Source: Nocardia carnea NBRC 14403
GTDB lineage: Bacteria > Actinomycetota > Actinomycetes > Mycobacteriales > Mycobacteriaceae
Length of the DNA stretch: 64,000 nt
Assembly (NCBI RefSeq): GCF_000308515.1
Contig: NZ_BAFV01000020.1
Coordinates: forward strand, 62,001 to 126,000
Direction: 5' to 3'
The notes beneath the pieces were generated by a model. It worked only from the letters and a program-made list of their open reading frames with translations, was not told the origin of the DNA and made no database searches. The position numbers were made by a program, and so were the translations under genes. This document shows positions 1 to 7,317 of the stretch, in pieces; the first letter of the stretch is position 1; every line of letters starts with the position of its first letter.

Positions 1-150
1 AACATGACCGGACTTCATGAACAGCGCTGTCTGGTCGGCGTTGACGATGGCGCGGGAGTAGCGCCGGATGTTCATATCCGGCCACTTGTAGACGAGTTGT
101 TTCTTGCCGGTCTCCGGGACGGCGATGAACTCGCGTTCGAACCAGGCCAT
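1..150 (-). CDS. SPFH-domain (YdjI/virion-core-like) protein, N-terminal part only
   Basis: The reverse strand opens with ATG at 150 and runs off the window edge, so only the first 50 residues are visible (MAWFEREF...). An AGAGGAG ribosome site lies about 6 nt upstream. The fragment has the pattern of the YdjI-type SPFH family: a short amphipathic start, K-W-P at about residues 23-25, an R-R-Y-S segment and then a beta strand ending F-M-K-S-G. These proteins are thought to act as membrane-associated scaffolds, often beside a zinc-ribbon partner. The call rests on resemblance of 50 residues to remembered family members, so the family is plausible and the function unproven. Confidence 0.55.
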   Translation of the reverse strand, partial: MAWFEREFIAVPETGKKQLVYKWPDMNIRRYSRAIVNADQTALFMKSGHV

Positions 151-293
151 CGGACACTCCTCTGCAGCTGACTTACTCAGCGTAACGCCAGTCAGCGGCT
201 CGATCAATCAGGCTGCCCACCTGCGCTTGAACCCGTTTCTCGATGAAAGGCGAGGATTCCTACCGGATTACGGTCGGCGGCCACCTATTGATC

Positions 294-313
294 GTGCCGC
301 TATCTAGCGGTAC
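294..313. promoter_or_regulatory. Palindromic operator-like site upstream of the amino-acid permease
   Basis: CCGCT-atct-AGCGG is a perfect 5-bp dyad with a 4-nt spacer, inside the 20-nt block GTGCCGCTATCTAGCGGTAC. It ends 42 bp before the permease start. A copy matching at 18 of 20 positions lies at 10233-10252, upstream of another gene. A dyad of this size in a promoter region suggests a repressor site, perhaps TetR-type. The regulator is unknown. Confidence 0.4.
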
Positions 314-355
314 ATTGCTCGCAGACATGATCTGCGCCACTCGAAAGGCAAGACA

Positions 356-1876
356 ATGACCACTGTTCAAGAGCCTCGGGGACAGGCGGCGCCGGCGGAG
401 GGCCTGCACGCCGAAGACGCGGGCTACCACAAGTCGCTGCGCCCCCGGCAGCTCCAGATGATCGCCATCGGTGGCGCCATCGGCACCGGGCTGTTCCTCG
501 GTGCCGCCGGCCGCCTTCGTGAGGCCGGACCCGGGCTGTTCCTGGTATTCGCCGTCTGCGGAATCTTCGTATTCTTCATTCTGCGCGCCCTGGGCGAATT
601 GGTCCTGCACCGCCCGTCCTCGGGCTCGTTCGTCTCGTACGCTCGCGAATTCCACGGGGAGAAGCTGGCCTTTTCGGTCGGCTGGATGTACTTCTTCCAC
701 TGGTGCATGACCGGCATCGTGGATATCACCGCGATCGCCACCTACGTCCACTTCTGGGGCGCGTTCGAGGTGATACCACAATGGACCATCGCGCTGATCG
801 CCCTCGCTATCGTCGTCGCGATCAATATGATCTCGGTGAAATGGTTCGGTGAGCTGGAGTTCTGGGCGGCGCTGATCAAGGTCGTGGCCCTGGTGGGCTT
901 CCTGATCCTCGGCACCATCTTCCTGGCGGGCCGCTTCGAGATCGACGGCCAGGCCACCGGATTCAGCATCATCAGTGACAACGGCGGCTGGTTCCCCACC
1001 GGATTCCTGCCCCTGATCGTCGTCACCACCGGTGTGGTCTTCGCCTACGCCGCAGTGGAACTCGTGGGCACCGCGGCCGGTGAAACGGAAAACCCCGAGA
1101 AGATCATGCCGCGCGCCATCAACTCGGTGATCGCCCGGATCGCACTGTTCTACGTCGGCTCGCTGATTCTGCTCGCCCTGCTGCTGCCCTACACCGTCTT
1201 CACCGCCGGTGAGAGCCCGTTCGTCACCTTCTTCTCCAAGATCGGGATCGACGGCGCCGGTTCGATGATGAACCTGGTGGTGCTGACCGCGGCCTTCTCC
1301 AGCCTGAACGCAGGTCTGTACTCGACCGGCCGCATCCTGCGGTCGATGTCGATGAACGGCAGTGCGCCGAAGATCGCCGGCCGGATGTCCAAGAACGGCG
1401 TGCCCTACGTCGGGATCCTCGCGACCGGTGCCATCGCACTGATCGGTGTCGGTCTGAACGCGCTGGTGCCCGAGCAGGCGTTCGAGATCGTGCTGAACGT
1501 CTCCGCGTTGGGCACCATCTTCTCGTGGGCAGCGATCCTGCTCTGCCAGCAGAAGCTGTACCGCTGGTCCCAGGAAGGCAAGGTGACCCGGCCGAAGTTC
1601 CGGTTGCCCGGTGCCCCGTACACCAACTACGCGACCCTTGGCTTCCTGGCCGTAGTCGTCCTGCTGATGCTGTTCAGCGATGAAATCGAACAGCGGGCAG
1701 CGGTGATCGCGATGGTGGTCATCGGTGTCCCGGCCCTGGTGGGCGGCTGGTTCCTCGCCCGCAAGGGAGTGAACGAACTCGTCGAGCAGCGTGCCGAACC
1801 GGCTCCTTCGCTCGCCAAGTCCACGGAATCGGCCTCCACGGTGCGCGTCCTGGACGAGCCCGAAGACCAGCAGTAA
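356..1876 (+). CDS. ansP: L-asparagine permease (APC superfamily, AnsP-like)
   Basis: 506 aa, about twelve hydrophobic segments. The N-terminal signature [11 protein letters not shown] (about residues 39-49), the [12 protein letters not shown] stretch and the A-A-G-E-T-E-N-P loop are those of amino-acid permeases of the AnsP/GabP/CycA group. From memory the closest match is mycobacterial AnsP, also over N-L-V-V-L-T-A and [10 protein letters not shown]. It should take up L-asparagine or a related amino acid across the plasma membrane with protons. The ATG at 356 follows an AAAGG ribosome site. The gene ends at a strong hairpin and lies 147 bp before the PknG-like kinase gene. The exact substrate is inferred. 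Confidence 0.85.
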   Translation: MTTVQEPRGQAAPAEGLHAEDAGYHKSLRPRQLQMIAIGGAIGTGLFLGAAGRLREAGPGLFLVFAVCGIFVFFILRALGELVLHRPSSGSFVSYAREFHGEKLAFSVGWMYFFHWCMTGIVDITAIATYVHFWGAFEVIPQWTIALIALAIVVAINMISVKWFGELEFWAALIKVVALVGFLILGTIFLAGRFEIDGQATGFSIISDNGGWFPTGFLPLIVVTTGVVFAYAAVELVGTAAGETENPEKIMPRAINSVIARIALFYVGSLILLALLLPYTVFTAGESPFVTFFSKIGIDGAGSMMNLVVLTAAFSSLNAGLYSTGRILRSMSMNGSAPKIAGRMSKNGVPYVGILATGAIALIGVGLNALVPEQAFEIVLNVSALGTIFSWAAILLCQQKLYRWSQEGKVTRPKFRLPGAPYTNYATLGFLAVVVLLMLFSDEIEQRAAVIAMVVIGVPALVGGWFLARKGVNELVEQRAEPAPSLAKSTESASTVRVLDEPEDQQ

Positions 1877-1892
1877 GGTCGCCCGCGCGACC

Positions 1893-1931
1893 GCGTACTT
1901 CCCCGGAGGCAGCGCCTCCGGGGAAGTACGC
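1893..1931 (+). terminator. Strong hairpin terminator after ansP
   Basis: A perfect 18-bp inverted repeat (1893-1910 with 1914-1931) encloses a 3-nt loop, 16 nt after the permease stop. There is no T-tract, as is common in actinobacteria. It should separate permease transcription from the kinase gene downstream. Confidence 0.8.
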
Positions 1932-2023
1932 ATTCCCAGCAAAGGGAACGCCGGTTCATCGGCCTCCAGGGTGCAGGATCACAATGGACTCTCGGTTCAC
2001 CCTGTGGGTTTGAGAGGTCGTGC

Positions 2024-4783
2024 ATGCCAGAGCATTCCAGCTCGTCCGAGCACCCGCTGTCGCCGCCGTGGTCGCCGCGGCGGGTCCGCGGCGCGGCGAT
2101 GCCACGGCGGGCGGCGCACACCTGGTCGACCCGGCGCACCACCAGCAGCGGAAGTGTGCACCGGGGATCGGCCGCGGAATCGGACCTCACGCGCGCCGCG
2201 GAGGAACTGCTCGCCGAATCCGGCGCGAGCGGCCCGCGCAGCCCCACCGATGCCGCGGCGCCGCCGAGCGGGTCCGGGGTCTTCGTTCCGGTGACCGTGG
2301 GTTCGGCTCCGGTGATCGGGGCACCTCCGCCGGCCGTCGCCGGACCGGATACCGGTGTTGGTACGGGGTCGGACTCCAGCGATGCCGTCGCGCCGGACCA
2401 CGGGATCGGAACAGCGAACGGCGATGCCGCGGTGCAGCGATCGGACGATTCCGGTGAGCCGTCGGGCCTCTCCGATTTCGACCGCGCCATTGCCGCGCTC
2501 ACCGGCGACGATATCGCGCGGCTCAACAGTCTCGGCGACCCGGACGACGACGATCTCGAAGCTCTGCTGCTGGCAGATGACGAGGACCCCGACGCGGAGT
2601 TCGATCCCTTCGCCGGATTCGACGACGAAACCCCCTCCGGCCGCAATGCCCGCTCCCGGCCGAGTGTGCGCCGGCTGGGCGCCGGGCTGGTGGCCCTGCC
2701 CCGGGTGGATCCGGTGGATCCCGCCACCGCGGTGCTGGCGGACCCGGTGGTCCCCGAGAGCAAACGTTTCTGCTGGAAATGCCAGGCGCCCACCGGGCGG
2801 ACCGGGCCGGACGGTCCCGGCGCGGTCTCGGGGGAGTGCGCGCAATGCGGTTCTGCCTACAATTTCCTGCCCGCGCTGTCCGCCGGTGAGGTGGTTGCCG
2901 AGCAGTACGTGGTCAAGGGATGCCTGGCCCACGGTGGTCTCGGCTGGATCTACCTGGCGGTCGATACGAACGTCAGTGATCGCTGGGTCGTGCTCAAGGG
3001 TCTGCAGAATCCTCAGGACTTCGAGGCGCACGTGGTGGCGCTGGCCGAACGTCAGTTCCTTTCCGAGATCACCCATCCCGGCGTGGTCAAGATCTACAAC
3101 TTCGTCAAGCACCGCTCTCATCGGGAGCAGGCCGACGGCTATATCGTCATGGAATACGTCGGCGGGCGGTCGTTGAAGAAGATGCTGGATCTGGCAGGTC
3201 CGGAGCGTATTCCGGTGGCCGAGACCCTGGCGTACACGATGGAGGTGCTGCCCGCACTCGACTACCTGCACTCGTTCGGGCTGGCCTACAACGATCTGAA
3301 GCCGGACAACATCATGGTCACCGACGACGAGGTCAAACTCATCGATCTCGGTGCGGTCGCGGCCATGGAGTCCTACGGCAGCATCTACGGCACCCCCGGC
3401 TATCAGGCGCCGGAGATCATCGAAACCGGGCCGACGGTTGCCTCCGATATCTACGCCGCCGGTCGTACGCTGGCAGCGCTCATCCTCGACCTCCGTAAGG
3501 ACGCCCAGGGAAATTACTGTGCGGATATCCCCACGCCGGAGGGCTACCCGTTACTGCGGAAGTATCCGTGCCTGCATCGGCTGCTGGTCCGGGCGACCCA
3601 TCCCGATCCGAGCCGCCGTTTTCCGTCCACCTACGCCATGTACTGCCAGCTGGCCGGAGTGCTGCGGATGGTGCTGGCCGCCGACACCGGCCGCGAGCAT
3701 CCGCAGGCGTCCGCAGAATTCGGGTCGCTGCGCGGTGACTTCGGGATCGATGCGTTGATCGGTCAGACCGATGGGATGGTCGACGGTGCGCACCGCAGCT
3801 CGGTTCTCGATACCGAATCGGTCGTTGCGGCCTTGCCGATCCCGCTGATCGACGCCGACGACCCCAGTGTGGAACTGCTCGCACCGCTGTTGCACGGGGA
3901 CGCGCGGCGCACGCTGGATTCATTGCGCCAAACTGCCGAGCGGATTGCGGCCGGCACCATCGACGCCCCGGAAACCTTCGAGGTCGAGGGGGCGCTGGCC
4001 GCGATCCGCGCCCATATCGACTTGGGAGATCTGCCCTCGGCGACGGCGCTGCTGGAGGTGCTGCGACCGCGGGCGGTCACCGATTGGCGGGTGGAATGGT
4101 TCAGCGGGGTCGCGGCGCTGCTGGAGGGGCAGTATCAGCGTGCCTACCTGCATTTCGACGAGGTGCACACCATGCTCCCCGGTGAGATCGCGCCCGCCCT
4201 GGCGCTGGCCGCCACCGCGGAGCTGGTGCTGCAGTCCGAAACACCCGCTACGGCCGGCGACCTCGCCGACATGGATCGCTGGCACCGGGCCGCCACCGAG
4301 TTCTACCGCCTGGTCTGGCAGACCAACCACGGTGTGGTCAGCGCGGCATTCGGCCTGGCTCGGCGGCTGGCGGCCGACGGTGAACCGCTGCAGGCGGTGC
4401 AGGTACTCGACGAGGTTCCCGACACCTCACGTCACTACCGCACCGCTCGGATGACCGGAAGTCTGTTGCTGGTCTCGCGGCCGCATCGCGAGATCACCGA
4501 GGTCGATCTGCTCGAAGCCGCTTCGCGGCTGGAGATCGCCGACGAACCGCGGGCCTTGCAGTTGCAGGTCGTGGTGGTGGGGGCGGCCCTGGAATGGCTG
4601 CGTTCGCGGATGCGGCCCGCTACCACCGACATCGTCCTGCTCGGGTATCCACTCACCGTGGCCGGTTTGCGCAGTGGCCTGGAGTCGCGGCTGCGGGCAC
4701 TGGCCCGTAGCGCCCCCGAGCGGCTGCACCGGTACCGCCTGGTGGACCTCGCCAACAGTGTCCGGCCGCGTACCTGGTGGTGA
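2024..4783 (+). CDS. pknG: PknG-type serine/threonine protein kinase with rubredoxin and TPR domains
   Basis: 919 aa. After a long acidic, low-complexity N-terminus comes a rubredoxin-like metal site (C250-x2-C253 and C272-x2-C275), then a kinase domain with the ATP lysine K325 (V-V-L-K-G-L), the catalytic loop Y-N-D-L-K-P-D-N (D424), a D-L-G metal motif, a G-T-P-G-Y-Q-A-P activation segment and a C-terminal TPR region. This is the PknG architecture; PknG is a soluble kinase that phosphorylates FHA proteins such as GarA to control 2-oxoglutarate flux. The HRD motif reads Y-N-D, as in PknG. M. tuberculosis PknG is 750 aa, so the N-terminal extension here is much longer. Start 2024 follows a GAGAGG site. 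The glnH/glnX neighbours known in mycobacteria are absent on both sides; the neighbour is an amino-acid permease. Confidence 0.93.
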   Translation: MPEHSSSSEHPLSPPWSPRRVRGAAMPRRAAHTWSTRRTTSSGSVHRGSAAESDLTRAAEELLAESGASGPRSPTDAAAPPSGSGVFVPVTVGSAPVIGAPPPAVAGPDTGVGTGSDSSDAVAPDHGIGTANGDAAVQRSDDSGEPSGLSDFDRAIAALTGDDIARLNSLGDPDDDDLEALLLADDEDPDAEFDPFAGFDDETPSGRNARSRPSVRRLGAGLVALPRVDPVDPATAVLADPVVPESKRFCWKCQAPTGRTGPDGPGAVSGECAQCGSAYNFLPALSAGEVVAEQYVVKGCLAHGGLGWIYLAVDTNVSDRWVVLKGLQNPQDFEAHVVALAERQFLSEITHPGVVKIYNFVKHRSHREQADGYIVMEYVGGRSLKKMLDLAGPERIPVAETLAYTMEVLPALDYLHSFGLAYNDLKPDNIMVTDDEVKLIDLGAVAAMESYGSIYGTPGYQAPEIIETGPTVASDIYAAGRTLAALILDLRKDAQGNYCADIPTPEGYPLLRKYPCLHRLLVRATHPDPSRRFPSTYAMYCQLAGVLRMVLAADTGREHPQASAEFGSLRGDFGIDALIGQTDGMVDGAHRSSVLDTESVVAALPIPLIDADDPSVELLAPLLHGDARRTLDSLRQTAERIAAGTIDAPETFEVEGALAAIRAHIDLGDLPSATALLEVLRPRAVTDWRVEWFSGVAALLEGQYQRAYLHFDEVHTMLPGEIAPALALAATAELVLQSETPATAGDLADMDRWHRAATEFYRLVWQTNHGVVSAAFGLARRLAADGEPLQAVQVLDEVPDTSRHYRTARMTGSLLLVSRPHREITEVDLLEAASRLEIADEPRALQLQVVVVGAALEWLRSRMRPATTDIVLLGYPLTVAGLRSGLESRLRALARSAPERLHRYRLVDLANSVRPRTWW

Positions 4784-4788
4784 GCAGC

Positions 4789-5172
4789 TCAAAGGGGCCC
4801 CGGTGCCCGTCGGCGGCGTAGCGCGGCGGGCAGCAGGGGTGCCGAGACCAGGACAACGACCAGCAGTAGCAGCCACAACCACCCGCCGAAGGCGAGGGCG
4901 AGTATCAAGGCGAAAGCGGCTGCACAGCCGGCCATGATCGCGAAACCCATGGCGGGATCGGTGGGCTGCGGAGCTATCGACGGTGCCGGCGCGGCGGGGA
5001 GATCGGTGAACAGCCTCGCCAGCTCTGCTGTGGTGGTCGCGGCTGTCACCGCGCCGGCCCGGTCCTCGTAGTCGCCGAGCGTCAGCCGGCCCGCGCCCAG
5101 ATGTTCGGCGAGCTCCCGTAAGGCGCGTTCACGCTCCCCGACGGATATCCGTGCCCCCGGTAGCTCACTCAT
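4789..5172 (-). CDS. DUF1707 (SHOCT-like) small membrane protein
   Basis: 127 aa. The first 55 residues match DUF1707: R-I-S-V-G-E-R-E-R-A, then L-R-E-L-A-E-H-L-G-A-G-R-L-T-L-G-D-Y-E-D-R. A Pro/Ala linker and two hydrophobic segments follow (about 70-112), then a basic tail (L-R-R-R-R). This suggests a cytosolic helical domain tethered to the membrane. The biochemical role is unknown; the domain is widespread in actinobacteria. The gene converges on pknG with 5 bp between stops. A TATTCT -10 element lies exactly 6 nt before the ATG, which fits a leaderless mRNA. Confidence 0.8.
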   Translation of the reverse strand: MSELPGARISVGERERALRELAEHLGAGRLTLGDYEDRAGAVTAATTTAELARLFTDLPAAPAPSIAPQPTDPAMGFAIMAGCAAAFALILALAFGGWLWLLLLVVVLVSAPLLPAALRRRRAPGPL

Positions 5173-5178
5173 ATCCGC

Positions 5179-5184
5179 AGAATA
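5179..5184 (-). promoter_or_regulatory. -10 element for a leaderless DUF1707 transcript
   Basis: On the reverse strand TATTCT (TANNNT type) is followed by 6 nt and then the ATG at 5172, placing the start of transcription at the start codon. No Shine-Dalgarno sequence is present. The same spacing occurs upstream of the FKBP, valS and ndk genes. Confidence 0.55.
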
Positions 5185-5317
5185 AGTCCGTTCCGGTGAG
5201 TCCGGCGGAAATCGGATTCGCCACTGGAGGGAAGTCGGGCGACGGCCGAGGAAAGTCGATTCCCATATGTGGGGAGTAATTAGGCTGGCCTACAGAATTG
5301 CGGGTAAGGAGTTGTCT

Positions 5318-5614
5318 ATGGCCACCGTGATCCCGTCTCGGCGCCCTGCCGCCGACGTATGGGACTGGCAGCTGCTCGGGTCCTGCCGCGGTCTGGAATC
5401 GACGGTGTTCTTCCATCCGGAGGGCGAACGCGGCCGGGCGCGCGCCGCCCGGGTGCGCCGTGCGAAGCAGATCTGCGATTCCTGTCCGGTACTGGACAAC
5501 TGTCGCAGTTACGCGCTGACAGTGGGTGAACCGTACGGCGTCTGGGGCGGAATGTCGGAAGATGAACGACGCACCCATGCCCAACGTGCCGCTGCTCGAA
5601 GGGCGACGAATTGA
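5318..5614 (+). CDS. WhiB-family Fe-S regulator, WhiB3-like
   Basis: 98 aa. It has the four cluster cysteines (C in G-S-C-R-G, then C-x2-C-x5-C in I-C-D-S-C-P-V-L-D-N-C) and the G-V-W-G-G turn, followed by a basic tail. The segments F-F-H-P-E-G-E-R-G-R-A-R and V-G-E-P-Y-G-V-W-G-G are typical of WhiB3, which binds a redox- and NO-sensitive [4Fe-4S] cluster, partners the primary sigma factor and tunes lipid and redox metabolism. The start at 5318 is preferred over an upstream GTG-type extension because AAGGAG lies 6 nt before it. Whether this is the orthologue or a paralogue of whiB3 cannot be decided from this window. Confidence 0.88.
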   Translation: MATVIPSRRPAADVWDWQLLGSCRGLESTVFFHPEGERGRARAARVRRAKQICDSCPVLDNCRSYALTVGEPYGVWGGMSEDERRTHAQRAAARRATN

Positions 5615-5701
5615 CGAATCCTTGACCAACGCGGATTGAAGCGGACGTTTCGGTCGTGTCCAGCGGGGCTCGTTACCGTTTCGATGTGGTTTCCTTGTTG
5701 T

Positions 5702-6457
5702 ATGGCTGCTGGTGTGGAGTACACGATCGACGAGCTGGCGCGCGCCGCCGGCACGACCGTGCGCAGCCTGCGGGTTTATCACGAACGAGGGGTTCTTCCC
5801 CCACCGCAGGTCAAGGGGCGGACAGGCTATTACAGCCCCGATCACCTCAATCGGGTGCGCACGATCAGCAGGTTGCTGGACAGGGGAATCAAGCTCAACG
5901 GCATCAAGGAATTGCTCAAGGCGTGGGATCGCGGTGACGATCTCGGCGATATCCTCGGTGTCGGCGCGCTGCTCGGCGGTTCGGAAACCGGCGAGACGCC
6001 GGCCGGGGAACCGGCCCCGGCCGCCGATACCATTGCCGCGACCGAACTGCAGGAACGGTACGCCTCGGTACCCAACGGGCTGGCACGGATCGTGGCAATC
6101 GGTTTGTACGAGCCCGTGGATGCCGCTACTTATCGGCCCGCCGACCGGCAGCTCATCCGGATGGCCGAGCAACTGGCGGCGGCGGGGGTGCCCGACGCCG
6201 AGGTCCTGGGCGAACTGGAACGGATGCGGGCAGATTGTGACCGGATGGCCCGCCGCTTCGTGGACCTCTTCCATCGCACCGCCTGGCAGAAGTACCGGGA
6301 ATCGGAGCGTAACGACGCAGATCTGGCCGAGCTGACCGGGCAGCTCCAAGTGGCCCGGACGCTACCGGGGAGGGCGGCCGCGGAACTGGTCAACCGGTTC
6401 GTCGCGCACTACATCGAAAGCGACAGCGAGTTGTCCGAGCTGCCCACCGAGAGCTGA
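5702..6457 (+). CDS. MerR-family transcriptional regulator
   Basis: 251 aa from the ATG at 5702. The N-terminal winged helix is clear: Y-T-I-D-E-L-A-R-A-A-G-T-T-V-R-S-L-R-V-Y, then R-G-V-L-P-P-P and G-R-T-G-Y-Y-S-P-D-H-L, with helices through about residue 75. A linker and a helical C-terminal domain without metal-binding cysteines follow, so the effector is probably an organic molecule or unknown. In-frame codons upstream of 5702 give a sequence without family character. The gene stands alone, 87 bp after the whiB gene. No target is visible; palindromes at 6517-6573 downstream could be operators for the next gene. Confidence 0.85.
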   Translation: MAAGVEYTIDELARAAGTTVRSLRVYHERGVLPPPQVKGRTGYYSPDHLNRVRTISRLLDRGIKLNGIKELLKAWDRGDDLGDILGVGALLGGSETGETPAGEPAPAADTIAATELQERYASVPNGLARIVAIGLYEPVDAATYRPADRQLIRMAEQLAAAGVPDAEVLGELERMRADCDRMARRFVDLFHRTAWQKYRESERNDADLAELTGQLQVARTLPGRAAAELVNRFVAHYIESDSELSELPTES

Positions 6458-6516
6458 ACCGGCGCCCCGTCATTCGTCTTCTCCACGCTGGGAACGTGCG
6501 ACCCGCAATGTTTCGT

Positions 6517-6573
6517 TGTATGACGATACATTCGGTGGTGGCCCTTCGGCTGCCCCGCCATATACCTAAGTAT
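6517..6573. promoter_or_regulatory. Two short palindromes in the gap before the DHFR-like gene
   Basis: TGTAT-gacg-ATACA (6517-6530) and ATAC-ctaa-GTAT (6562-6573) are both perfect dyads, 31 bp apart, in the 194-bp gap between the MerR gene and the DHFR-like gene. They could be operator half-sites or chance AT-rich dyads. Confidence 0.25.
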
Positions 6574-6651
6574 GTTTTCCTCCGATACCGATGCGCGGTT
6601 CCCGCGGTACGGGCACAATCTGCTGCCTGGTACCGACGCGGTAGATGAGGC

Positions 6652-7230
6652 ATGGGCATGGGAAGTGTGACGCTGTGGATGCAGATATCTCTGGACGGGT
6701 TCGCCGAGGGGCCCGACGAGACGGTCCACTGGCCGGTTGTCGACGAGGAACTCTGTACCGAGTACCTGAGTGAGCTCAGGCAGGCCGACGTCCTGCTGTA
6801 CGGGCGCAAGACCCACGACATCATGTCGGCATTCTGGCCGACCGCCGACCTCACCCCGGTCTCGCCGTTCTATGTGGAGTTCGCACGGTTCTGGCGGGCG
6901 GTTCCCAAACTCGTGGTCAGCCGGACGCTTCGGGATCCGGCCTGGAACACCGAGGTTCTCGGTGCCGGCTTCGTCGCGGAGGTGCGGCGCCGGAAAGCCG
7001 CGGGACAGAACATTGCCCTGCTCGGCGGTGCCGAAACCGCCGCCACGTTCATCGAACACGATCTGGTGGACGAGTATCGCCTGTTCGTCCACCCGATGTT
7101 GCTCGGTGACGGGGTGCCGCTGTTCCGCTCGCCGGTCGATACCACCGGACTGTGCCTGGTGAATGTGCTGACCTTCGACAGTGCGGTAGTGCAGATGCAC
7201 TACCGGCATCCGGAACGAATGCTGTGCTGA
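6652..7230 (+). CDS. Dihydrofolate reductase / RibD C-terminal-like reductase
   Basis: 192 aa. It starts with the fold signature V-T-L-W-M-Q-I-S-L-D-G-F, contains Y-G-R-K-T-H-D (nucleotide-binding turn), L-V-V-S-R-T-L and N-I-A-L-L-G-G-A-E-T-A, and ends with the P-M-L-L-G-D-G-V-P-L-F motif shared by RibD_C/YwjB-type proteins. These NADPH-dependent, DHFR-fold proteins are mostly of unknown substrate; many act outside folate synthesis. GATGAGG precedes the start at 6652, and an in-frame ATG at 6658 is equally possible. It is a single gene between two regulators, with nothing indicating a pathway. Confidence 0.8.
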   Translation: MGMGSVTLWMQISLDGFAEGPDETVHWPVVDEELCTEYLSELRQADVLLYGRKTHDIMSAFWPTADLTPVSPFYVEFARFWRAVPKLVVSRTLRDPAWNTEVLGAGFVAEVRRRKAAGQNIALLGGAETAATFIEHDLVDEYRLFVHPMLLGDGVPLFRSPVDTTGLCLVNVLTFDSAVVQMHYRHPERMLC

Positions 7231-7317
7231 GCGTTACGCCTGTGCGCAACCCCAGGTAACCGTAAATGAACGGGTTCGCTACACAGCCGACCTCCGCGTG
7301 CACTAATTTACGTCTCT

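Noticed and set aside
260..1942. A 560-codon open frame on the minus strand opposite ansP
   Set aside because: It is a GC-rich shadow of the permease. Its predicted protein is Gln/Asp/Arg-rich without any domain.
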